A stretch of DNA of 64,000 bases from Aspergillus flavus. Its lineage: Eukaryota; Ascomycota; Eurotiomycetes; Eurotiales; Aspergillaceae. Under the pieces are notes generated by a model. That model was not told the DNA's origin, searched no databases, and saw only the letters and a program-made list of their open reading frames with translations. A program made the translations under genes and the position numbers. This document shows positions 1-10,017 of this stretch, in pieces (within the stretch, counting starts at the first letter, position 1; every line of letters begins with the position of its first letter). The stretch lies in the NCBI RefSeq assembly GCF_009017415.1, contig NC_092407.1, positions 1,116,001 through 1,180,000 of the forward strand. Direction: 5' to 3'.

Positions 1-1196
1 GTTTCGGCAGTGACAGTAGAATAATGGTGCATTAGTTCCACTCCACCGTACCAGATAGCAGGTAGCGCCGGCGGGGTTAGCGGAAACTCGATGTTTATTA
101 AGGCAGGGAATGAAGGCCATGCCGATCTGGAGGGGTCTTCGCTGTCTGAGGTGCGGGAAGGCCGGACTGGTTCGATGTCGGCAGTAGAAGCGCGGGATAT
201 AGCCAAGCTGCAGCGTTGCTTACGACGCTGGCAGTTTAAGCATGACGGGTATAGCTCGTCGCACTATATATGCATCGTGCATCAGAAGAGTCTATTATAT
301 ACGTAAAGATCATACGGGATATACCTTGATTCTTCTCCGTTTGCACTCTGTACATCCTGTGCGAGACTTTCGGTGAGAGCGTCGTGTCTGCATGGGAATA
401 TCTGTTCCACCTTCTGTAGGAACGTGTATCTGTCGTGAATGAGTGTTGGTTGGTTGGCTGCGCGATAACTAACTGTTAGGAGGAGACTGAATTGAGGAGT
501 GGGAAAATACGAGGGCTTAAGAGCGAATACGTGGGAGCCTAATATAGATACGCTCACTGGGACCCACTTAACGAGAGCAGCTACGACCGCACGAGTAATC
601 CGGAGGCTCCGAAGTATAAGACAGTTATCGCTAGATACAGTGACAACACAAAAGTGCAGACACCCTCTCTGGACCCACCTACCAGACTGCCTACATTTAA
701 GGCCCAGCGCCTCTCATTAGAGTGATATCTGTTGGAATCGGAAAGTCCCACCGCGTTCTTATTCGGGGACTGATTCCTAATATAGCTGACTACGGCCCCG
801 AACCTGAATGGGAATGGATAATCTTAATATGTGAGCGGAAGTTTTGTAACCAGGCATAGAGTTAAGGTAGTGTGGGGCCCAGGGTGGCTCGGCTTTTTGC
901 GTATCCTTCTGCGTATTCGCACTGAAGACCTCGTATCTCCCAATATACTCCCCCTACGACATCTCGAATCTAGATGTATTAGACCTTTGTTAGGTGAATC
1001 CAACTAATTGCCATATATTCCTAAGATATCTAGATTCTGGAATAGATATAAAATGGAGCTCCTCGTCACAGGTTGCACCGTTATTACAACATACTCAGCC
1101 ACGCCTTGATTTCAACTTCTGCTCTGTACTCAGTCTTATTCAACCTATACCTTATCTATTCACTGCTTAATTGGATCAGGCTGGCCAAATTCCAAA
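1..1196. other. no recognisable gene; upstream region of the RTA1-like gene
   Basis: Only short open frames without family resemblance are present on either strand. A TATA-like element (TATAAAA) lies at 1047-1053, about 150 bases before the ATG of the RTA1-like gene, and could be its core promoter. I see no RNA gene or mobile element. Confidence 0.4.
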
Positions 1197-2237
1197 ATGA
1201 GCTGCGATCCCAATTATGTTGATGCTAGTTGGTCTTTCTACCGGTATAAGCCTTCTATTGCAGCTCCAGTATTCTTTGTCATCTTGTTCACTTCCACGAC
1301 CGCTCTCCATCTCCTCCAGATGACCAAGACAAAAACTTGGTATCTAATTCCTTTCAGCATTGGCGGGTTCTGTAAGTGTAACACGGTTGGAAGTTGGGAC
1401 CTCCTCACAACCCAAACCGAGCCTGAGCCGCTAACTGAATACAAACCTTGCAGGTGAAATTGTTGGATATATCGGTCGAGCTATTAACGCGAACGAGAAT
1501 GCCGGATGTTGGACGCTCGGTCCATACGTTATACAAACCTTGCTCCTCCTTATCGCGCCAGCCTTCATGGCAGCCTCGATCTACATGATTTTAGGCCGTA
1601 TCATCCTCTTGACGGACGGAGAGATTCACGCAATGTTAAAGCGACGTTGGCTCACAAAGACTTTCGTATTTGGTGATGTGTTGTCTCTGTTCCTTCAAGC
1701 TGCTGGTATACTTCTTGCAACTTTGACCTGAGAATCGTGTCCGCTGACTTAATTCTAGGCGGCAGTCTTTTGGGCGGTGCCGACGAACACAACAGCCTGA
1801 TGAAGACTGGCGAACATGTCATCATCGCTGGTCTGTTTGTACAGCTATTCTTCTTTGGCATGTTTATAGTCGTCGCTGGCCTCTTCCACCGCCGCATGTT
1901 ACTCGCGCCTACTGCTACCAGCCACAACCCCCTGATCCGATGGCAGAAGTATCTTGTTACTCTCTACATCGTTAGCGTGTTGATCTGGGTTCGGAGTGTT
2001 TTCAGGGTCATCGAATACCTCCAGGGAAATGCTGGTTCTATCATGAGGCACGAAGCCTACGTCTTCATCTTTGACGCCACATTAATGTTTTTGGTTATGG
2101 CGTGGATGAACTGGTTTCACCCCAGCGAGATTGGTCTTTTGCTGCGACACGAGGAACCCATCTCCAACGGGTTTGAGCTCCTTCCTTTTGCTCGTTTATA
2201 TCACAAATCCGCCAAGAAACGGAGCCCTACTGCTTAG
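1197..2237 (+). CDS. RTA1-like 7-TM lipid-translocating exporter family protein
   Basis: Three exons, 1197-1371, 1454-1705 and 1759-2237, give 301 residues; the introns (82 and 53 nt) have GTAAGT..CAG and GTATAC..TAG borders. The spliced protein is strongly hydrophobic with about seven membrane spans and has typical RTA1 features: an EIVGYIGR stretch after the second span, a QAAGGSLL segment at the exon 2/3 junction and a polar loop before FRVIEY. Relatives in yeast (Rta1, Rsb1, Rtm1) sit in the plasma membrane and affect resistance to sterol-like drugs and sphingoid bases; the substrate here is unknown. The ATG at 1197 begins the only continuous frame with the expected N-terminal span. It stands alone, with an intergenic region upstream and a pseudogene downstream. 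Length is normal for the family. The family call is confident, the function is not. Confidence 0.85.
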
Positions 2238-2521
2238 AGGGGCAGCGAGCAACAGAAGAACAACGACAATGCACAATTGTTCTTCTGATCCATAATGCTC
2301 TAATTAAGTCAGGGTCGACATGAATTCTTTGGTTATCTATTGGTCAGTATAACCTCATATCATGTATTACAACAGCCCCCCTTCTACAACTACCACATCC
2401 TGTATTGTTTGATGGCTATAAACAAGAAAAAGTAAAATAAACTACTAGGACGCGTTTCTCGCGTTCCAAGTGAATAGACATCTGATATTCACTAGCAATT
2501 CAGTATTCTCGGCATATTCGA

Positions 2522-2548
2522 TCTCTCTCTCTCTCTCTCTCTCTCTCT
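2522..2548. repeat. (TC)n microsatellite
   Basis: About 13 uninterrupted TC dinucleotides lie between the RTA1-like gene and the OrsD-like relic. The 3' side of the RTA1-like gene (2238-2521) shows nothing else. Confidence 0.9.
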
Positions 2549-2598
2549 ACCTGTATAATCAATACCTCACTACGTTCAGGAAAGCCTCGAATCTGAAG

Positions 2599-3350
2599 AT
2601 GGAGCAGTTTCTATATCTTAATGAATATCTGATTCTTATCTGCAAGCAATGCGCGTATGCAATTCCACCCACTTTTCTTACTAGCCACCTCAAGCGCCAT
2701 CTCCACGGATTTCGTGGATTCGAGAATCGAGCCGCCCTATCTGCCCTAGAGAAACACCTCCTAGGCCTTTCTCTAGTTAATCTGCTGGAGGAAAACGTTG
2801 TCTTCCTGATCCTAATAGGCCTCCATTGCCGGAAGTTCCGCTGCACAACGGCTTCAAATGTGGGGATTGCTTATATATTACTACATCACTTGCCTGGATC
2901 AAGAAAATAATCCAAACCCATCAACTGATTAAGAAGGCCCAGGGGTGCCCCGTAAATTTGCTAGTGCCAGTACAAGTCAGACACAGCCTCTTTGGGATAA
3001 TATTTATTGCCAGCGCCTCTTCGTCTTGGGCCCCCAAAGCCAGTATTTCCAAGTAACGCCGTCTTTCCGCCCGATAGCAAGCTCCCACACCGATCTGATT
3101 CGTAATCAGGTCTACGAGCAGATCCGACAATTAGCGTAGCAAGAGGAACAGCAAAATCAGACTATCACAGCAGGGAGCCACAGCACTGCTGTCCACCCCT
3201 GGCTCGAAAGGACTCGATGGCAGGACTAACCCAGGGCTATACCTTTACCGAATTAGCTGCTCTCGCATATATGCCGGATCTAGAGCAAGAACCTCTGTTG
3301 CGGCTCTGGATTGAGAGCCTTGATGCTATTCTTGGTCAGGCTGTATGGAG
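2599..3350 (+). pseudogene. decayed OrsD-like C2H2 zinc-finger gene
   Basis: Pieces of one OrsD-family (orsellinic acid cluster protein D type) protein appear in order but in changing frames. At about 2599-2790 is the first finger, with CKQCAYAIPP followed by a HLKRH end; at about 2823-2920, in another frame, is the second finger (CGDC, then IIQTH, its first histidine position degraded); at about 2954-3226, in the third frame, is the family's conserved CQRLF..QYFQV region, then an in-frame TAG and a WLERTRW motif; at about 3235-3350, back in the first frame, is an ELAALAYMPDLEQEPLLRLW block. At least three frame changes and one stop prevent a full product, and I found no splice pattern that repairs it. 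The family is common in fungal accessory DNA. The identification as OrsD-like is from remembered family motifs. Confidence 0.65.
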
Positions 3351-5760
3351 GAGCTGACTCTCCGGGCCCTTGATATGCTGAGAAATGGACGACCACTTTT
3401 GCCTGGTGGTTGCCATTCAGACGGCGCCGTGCAAACAGACCAAAGTATTGGTAAAGTTGTCGCCAGTACTTATCGTACGACTAAAGAAGCTTTTGTCGTG
3501 TGATCCTGTATATCCAATCAAAGAAATTTATATAAATCATTTAGTTCTCGAAGAGTAAATACTCCACGTAGTCCTTTTCTAAATAGATAGAAATCTATCA
3601 ACGATATATTAAGAATATATAATCCCTACAATAGTTTTAAAAAAGCGCGTACGTATCTTCACCAGTATCTTTTAACCACTACAAGACCTTTTAATGTCTT
3701 GGGTTTAAAGTTCGGGGGTAGCCATCCAACGCTGTGGAAATACTTAAGCCTGACTTGAGTTTCTTCACAGAGGATTGGATTGGTCTAGTATTGATACTCA
3801 TTAGAATCAGCGGGAGGAAGAGAAGATGGCGATATTAAGATAATCTAATTTAAATATGAAAGAAAGATGATTGTTTTCTATAGTGATCCGAGCAGCGATC
3901 GACTTGCTGATTAATGTAGAAGGCATCATGGTAGGAAAAAGGCGCGAGAGTGCCAGGGGATAAAAGGGAGAGCGAGAATGGGCGGTATTTTATACAGTAT
4001 ATAGACAATCCAGTAAAATTCGAGTAAGCTAAATCTAGCTACTAAGAAGACCATTGTTAATGTCGCTTCTAGTCATGAATTGAAACTGAGCAAAGACTCG
4101 CTGAGGATTATCACCTCAAAACAGTGACTAAACAATACTTGGCAGATATAGAATAGTAGTGTATAACACGTGTTTAAGTGCTAAAGCGACGGCTGGCTAA
4201 GGAAAAATACAGGTAGAAATGCGGCCGTTTATGGCCTTAGTAGCGATCATTTTCGGCATCGATTTCACAGATCCTCATATTCTAGTTGTAATGTATAACT
4301 TCCTGGCAAGGAAGGGCAATTAGGCAAGTCGTCACGTGTATGCAGCTTACCCCATACCCTAAACCTGGGGGTGCGGGTAAATACGTTTCCGCTTCGGAAA
4401 TAAGCTTACCCACTAGGTTACTCACCGATCATCATAGTTTGTTGTTCATTGGAATAATCACCTCTCTTCTTTATTCTTCCCATGTTCTTACAAGAGAGAC
4501 TGTGTGGATCTGGATTTAGTTCATTCACCAATCACATTTGTGGTTGGCTTACAAGTTGCTCCGTATAGGGCTTTGATACGGGTAGTTGAATACCAGGTAG
4601 TGTATACTCACCATGTACAGTGACTTGCTGGTGCTGCAGGAATTTGGATAATTACTTACATAGACTACTGTTGGGATTGCGCTGCGTGCTAGAAATAGTG
4701 GTATATTATTGATAAAAGCATAACAGGATGTAGTCATGATGGGCTTTCGAGGACACAGACTATATATTTTCGATGCATACTCCGGTCAAGGTTGACATAT
4801 GTCAACAATAGCGACCAAAGGAAACAAATTTGGTCAATTGTAGCTTTGCACTAACCCATCCCATGTATGACTAGATACGATATTCAAGATAATACTAAAT
4901 TGTCGCAGGGTTTCTCAAACCAGGTGCAGCCAAGTAAGGGGATACAGTCAGTGGACTAAGCCTTCATGTGGTCACTCGACGTTTGATTAGACTTAATTCG
5001 GCTACAGTGCTATGAAACCACTAGCGCTTCTGGAAGCGAGATATGCGAATGCCGGTACAGGAGCAGAAGGGCAATTATGAGCTCATATCTAAATTCACGT
5101 GGGGATCGAGAATATTGGATAGATGGTGATTCTTGTTATAGGTGGGAATGCTGATCTAGCAAACACAGCGTATATACTCGTCTACTTCTTACTCAGTGGA
5201 TTGAAATTTGGTCTCACAAGCGGAATGACGGAGATGAGCAGAAAAGGGCCTATGATCTCGCGTATACAATCAATAGCTCAAGAACCGAAAGAGCCCAAGA
5301 CCTGCTGTTTGGGTTCCCGAGATTGTTTGTCATGGCACCTTATAGGTAGTAGTACAATGCGAAAGAGGATCATCGCAATGGCGTTAGTCCAAGTCCTGGA
5401 GTATAGTGGTTAATGGAATACGATAAATAATAGTAGAAGGATGACGACAATAGTCTTTTCTTTCGTAGTTATAATGACGGATCTCAGTGTTGGACTATAT
5501 TGTAAAGGAAATGTGGTTTTGACCGTGCTCTTAGCAGGTGTTCCATCGGCATAGACTCCTATAGTATACTTAGGTAGAGTTAATCGCGGCGATCACTCTG
5601 GGGGATGGTGGGGTCGTCAGCCTGAGGCAGCGATTCACTGCCGCCCGCGACTGCCGTCCCCCGCGTTCGGGTGATCTCAAACTCCGTCCTTTCTCCGGAA
5701 CAGAGATCTGTAAGTAGACATCATGACGGCCAGACTTCCTCTCTTTCTTCATTTCAATCG
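3351..5760. other. AT-rich intergenic DNA without recognisable gene
   Basis: Roughly 2.4 kb with only short open frames of no recognisable family. It follows directly on the OrsD-like relic and may be remains of the same insertion. One local structure stands out: two direct copies of AGCTTACCC (4344-4352 and 4404-4412) flank a perfect 6-bp stem with a 3-nt loop at 4386-4400, of the sort seen near ends of DNA transposons, but no transposase is visible. Confidence 0.4.
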
Positions 5761-5838
5761 ATGTTCTCGTCGACTTGTCGATTTGCACCGCTTTCTCGCA
5801 CCGTCTCTCGTGCGTTTTCCCAATCAACCGCCGCCAAT

Positions 5839-7091
5839 ATGAAGCACCATCTCATGGTCGGTACCTGGACTCCTCCAGGCCGCATCTATACTGTCGCATT
5901 TGATGATGAGGCTCTTACCCTGGACTTGGTCAAGAAGACCGATATTCCAGAGGCTGAACCCATCTCTTGGATGACCTTCTCCGTAAGTTTATCGATCTCG
6001 ACAAGTTTCAATTGCCATTGTCTTACACAATTGCTATAGCACGACAAAAAGACGATTTACGGCGCGGCCATGAAAAAGTGGAACAGTTTCGCCGTCAACA
6101 GCCCCACCGATATTGTTCACCAAGTCTCCCACCCAGTCGCTGGCCACCGTATGTCTCACTGCTTTCTGCAAAGCCCTCTGCTATTGGAAGCGGTATCCTG
6201 ACTGTTTACAGCCCTTGCCGCCAACGACGACACCAACACCCGCGCCATCTTCGTTCTTGCCGCCCGTCAAGCCCCCTACGCTGTTTATGGAAACCCTTTC
6301 TACAAATATGCTGGATACGGCAATGTCTTCTCGGTTGAGTCTGATGGCCGTCTCGCCAAGAACATCCAGAACTACGAGTACGAACCGAATACCGGTATCC
6401 ACGGCATGGTTTTTGACCCAACCGAGACCTACCTCTACTCTGCCGACCTGCAGGCGAACAAGATCTGGACCCACCGCAAGGATGCAACAACAGGCGAACT
6501 GACCTTGGTCGATTGCATTGATGCCCCCTCGCCCGATGATCACCCCCGCTGGGTTGAGATGCACCCAAGCGGAAAGTACTTGTACGTCCTGATGGAGGCG
6601 GGTAACCGACTGGGAGTATATGTTATCGATGAAAAGCGCCATGTACCTGTATTCACGCATATCACCTACCCATTGCTTCCTCCAGGTAAGTGCACGTGGC
6701 CCCGCCGATTGAACAGGTGAATCTAATTAAAGCAGGCCTTCCGCCTCGCAACAAGTACCGCGGTGATGTCACTTTCACCACCCGCAGCGGCGAATATCTC
6801 TTTGCGACGACGCGCAGCAACCACTTCGATGTCACAGGCTACATCACGGCCTTCAAGCTAGGCCCGAATGGTAACATCGAACGGCAGCTATTCATCCACC
6901 CCACCTCGACCAGCGGTGGGCACTCGAATGCAGTCAGCCCTTGTGATTTCAGCGACGAATGGCTGGCGCTGTGCGATGACCAGCTAGGATTCGTGGAGAT
7001 TTATCGATTCCGCGATGAGAACTTGGCTCGTGTCGCACGGGTAGATATTCCTGAAAAGGGATTCGGCATGAACGCCATTTGGTATGATTAA
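5839..7091 (+). CDS. carboxy-cis,cis-muconate cyclase-like beta-propeller lactonizing enzyme
   Basis: Four exons, 5839-5982, 6040-6148, 6212-6685 and 6736-7091, give 360 residues; introns are 57, 63 and 50 nt with GTAAGT, GTATGT and GTAAGT donors. The protein resembles the 6-phosphogluconolactonase/3-carboxymuconate cyclase propeller family, close in length to the Neurospora enzyme. Blade-like repeats with conserved HGMVFDPTETYLYSADL, HPRWVEMHPSGKYLYVLME and SGGHSNAVSPC segments are visible. In fungi this enzyme cyclises 3-carboxy-cis,cis-muconate, the ring-cleavage product of protocatechuate, to 3-carboxymuconolactone. An in-frame ATG at 5761 would add 26 residues rich in Ser, Arg and Ala, which could be a mitochondrial presequence; I prefer 5839 because family similarity begins there. 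The fused enol-lactone hydrolase 3 kb downstream fits the next step. Confidence 0.82.
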
Positions 7092-7883
7092 CGGTTAAAT
7101 GCAAAGCTTATAAAATAATGCAATGATACAATAGAATGTTCATAAAAGACTTCGACTACATCTTCAACTAAATGCGTGGGGAAGCGTGTTTCAACAGGAA
7201 TATCCCGGGTTATATGACATATCCAAATATGGAAGGAGCCGTTGAAGACCATCCAGTTTATAGATACGGGAGACGAAAGCCTGACGCTTAATTCAGAATT
7301 AGACTATGAATAGCCTTGCACATACCTTTGAGACTGGCCTATTAGCCAAGGATATAGAATGAGGACCATGGTTCAAAATGTCAAACGATTCAATAAACTC
7401 ACTGACTGAGTCTTGTCTGATCTATTACTCTTTACAGCACCGCCTTGAATCTATATCCACGAGAACACTTTTTATGGTTGTTTTGCCAAATTTGGTAGAA
7501 GGTAAGATAGATAGGATTAAGGCCCTAGGGAAAAGTCAAAGGTCTCTGTATCTGGCATTCGCTAGATGCTGTTCTGTACAGGATAGGTCCTTGGGATATA
7601 CTTGGAATTTGATGGCCGTGGAACGAGGCTTATGGAACACTATCACGTCACTGCGCGTCTCCATGCGCGTCAACACAAGGTTTAAGTTATTAGCCATGAG
7701 GAGCCTCAACCAGAATGGGAAACCAGGACAGGGCTGTTATGTTGAGTCGCACAGTGTATGCGTGATTAGCAATAACTCGCGTGGCAAAGACTCGGTCTAT
7801 ATAAACATACGATTCATCCCCTCTGGTCGATCAAAAGCAAGACTTTGCTTGGATTAGGCAATACTGAATCTGCAAAACCTTCA
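7092..7883. other. intergenic, nothing recognised
   Basis: About 790 bases between the muconate cyclase stop and the terpene-synthase-like start. A 159-codon open frame at 7378-7857 has no family resemblance and unremarkable composition; I take it as chance. Confidence 0.4.
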
Positions 7884-9233
7884 ATGACTACGTCCACAGC
7901 CACTGTACCTTTTGATCAAGGACCTCGTCACCCTATTAGACCGGTGCACCACTCATATGATCCAGTCCATACAATATCAGACCCCCTAAAGCACGATCTC
8001 TTCGGCTTCCTTGCGACAGCCGCTAAGGATGATCCAGCATTGCACAGGTTTTCTTTCTGCCTTAGTCCAGAAGACCTGGGCGTACCTTGGCAAACGTTCT
8101 TTCCGGCTTGTCGGCAGAATCGACAGTGGCGAGAGGCAGAGAACGCTGCACAAGAGCTGACGGATAGGCTCTTTCGCGCTGGAGACTCGCTCATGAGTAG
8201 CTTTTGCAAGCACTGGAGAGACTTGACAGAAATTCTCCAATTGGTGGAGACGGCTGTTGCATGTACAGTGTATACGTATCCGAGAGCGAATGTGGTCAGA
8301 ATCCGACTCTTGGCTCAACTGCATGTGGTAATGTGGATCCATGATGGTATCTCCGTCTGTCTATGCAACTTCAAACAGATCTTTGTTAACAGATTAGTAA
8401 ATGTGCCAGGTATCGCTAAATGCCACCAGGTAAGGTCTCAGAGACCTGTTGCAATCTAAGCCTACTAAGGGCATTATAGGACGAACTAAAGCAAGATCGA
8501 AGGTCTGCTGCGACACCTACTCGAACGACTTGCCATCAAGGAACAAGTCCCATATGTCGCCTAATATCCAACATTCTACAGGATATCCTTCAAGCGGACC
8601 CTATCATCGGATATGAAGTCGCAGCGGGAACGTTAAAGTGGCATCGAATGTCCCGAGCCCACTGCTCCAAGGCCCAGGGTAATTGCCGACCCACGACCCT
8701 ATCAGATTACCTAAAAGCGAGTGTTGGAGATGCTACTACAGAGTACGCTTGAACCAAATATCCTGCCATTTATGGACACTGATGATTTCAGCGTCAATCT
8801 TTCCATGATCCGTTTCGCAGGCTCTATCCACCTCACCTCTCATCAAGGCCAGGATCCCATACTGAAATGTATCGTGGATCTCTGGGCAAAACACCGGGTC
8901 ATTGTCAAGGATCTTTTTTCGTACGAGAAAGACTGTCTCGAGCACGAGGTTAATGATTCCGCAATTTTCAACGCCATACAGGTCTTACAAAGAGAGCTCA
9001 ATGTATCTCTTGCAACGGCCAAAGAGGCTGCGCGTAACATCCAGCTGGAAACGGAACGAGAGATGCACGGACTTTACAAGGAGATCCTGGGTAGGACAGG
9101 TACTTATAGCCCGGAGGCCCGATACGTCAGGGCGCTTGTCGAAAGCCTGGCCGGAAATGTATTTTATTCGTCCACTGCGGAGAGAAATGCTATGCCTTTG
9201 CTTGGTAAGTCTGCTGGGGAGAATGAGCCTTGA
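7884..9233 (+). CDS. terpene-synthase-like protein with degenerate catalytic motifs
   Basis: Exons 7884-8429, 8480-8742 and 8792-9233, with 50- and 49-nt introns (GTAAGG..TAG and GTACGC..CAG), give an open frame of 416 residues. The order of blocks is that of fungal class I sesquiterpene synthases: a helix ending LHVVMWIHDG (about 142-155), a GTLKWHRM..TLSDYL block, SMIRFAGSIHLT before the second metal site, VQVLQRELNVS-like helix and GNVFYSSTAERN near the end. However, the first aspartate motif reads HDG (D154, G155) and lacks a DDxxD/E; the NSE site reads K309-D-L-F-S-Y-E-K-D317 instead of N..S..E; and the terminal RY pair is R401-N402. A strong GTAAGT at 9205 may create another intron ending near 9267, changing the last residues. 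It may be a decaying gene or a non-catalytic relative. Splicing is inferred. Confidence 0.6.
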
Positions 9234-9267
9234 TGTACAGTTGTCTACTACATAACAGAAGCTTGAC

Positions 9268-10017
9268 GGTGGGGTATGGGAAGAGCTATCCTCGGTATTA
9301 ATGACAATATTTGTGTCTTGCTGTGTGTCTGTCGAAACTTCGTAGACATAGATAGTAGCTTGGTGAGTATTATCGCCTGATAAAAACACCCCTACTTATC
9401 AAAATCTCATCAATGAGCACTAAGAAAAAATATCATTACGGTAGTGTTCCTCGCAGTGTATTCACTGTGCAGACATGTGAATCAACATTCCAACTACAAA
9501 GCAGAAGGTTCTGTAGCGAATGATGGATGCATAGACGGGAAATGCTGCAAAGGATTGTATGTGTGCCTGGAAAGTAGGGCATCAATGGTATGGTCCCTTG
9601 CCTGGTGGACAAGGCATCAAGTCGCAAATCCCGTGCTTGCCACATAATTTATGAACAAAACAACAACCAACATTCTTGATATCCTCGACTCTCCCTACTA
9701 CTCGAGGTGCTTCTGAATAGCGTCCCAATTTGACACATTCTATATATCTCTTTCAAAGAACGACCAATTCCTCTAACAAGGATAAAAAGAAACTCCCAAT
9801 CCCCGGCTTCGAATTGATCGCCTGTTTCCCGATGACTTCACCCGCCAGTGTTCGGCTATCTGGTCGGCAGTCAATCGGCCTCGCCCTGATCCGGGGATGC
9901 GCCCACGGCGATACAAAATGATATTTCCCCCGCGATCCTGGTCAACCCCTCCCTTCCAGACAGGTCACGGACGTTGATTTGAATTGGACCATCATACACA
10001 GTGAGAAATCGTTCACC
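9268..10017. other. intergenic, promoter side of the hydrolase fusion gene
   Basis: About 750 bases without a recognisable gene. The last 100 bases before the ATG at 10018 have the pyrimidine-rich look of an Aspergillus promoter. Codon-like frames here begin at non-ATG codons and match nothing I know. Confidence 0.35.

Noticed and set aside
6181..6660. Long minus-strand frames inside the muconate cyclase gene
   Set aside because: Shadows of the real plus-strand exons, with no family resemblance.
7845..7883. Earlier start for the terpene-synthase-like gene
   Set aside because: The upstream codon is TTG; the first ATG in frame is at 7884.
8347..8397. Extra in-frame intron (51 nt) in the terpene-synthase-like gene
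   Set aside because: GT..AG borders exist, but removing it does not restore a DDxxD motif, so I kept the simpler three-exon model.
9979..10017. Longer N-terminus for the EthD-hydrolase fusion
   Set aside because: The extension begins at a TTG, whereas 10018 is an ATG in strong context and similarity starts just after it.
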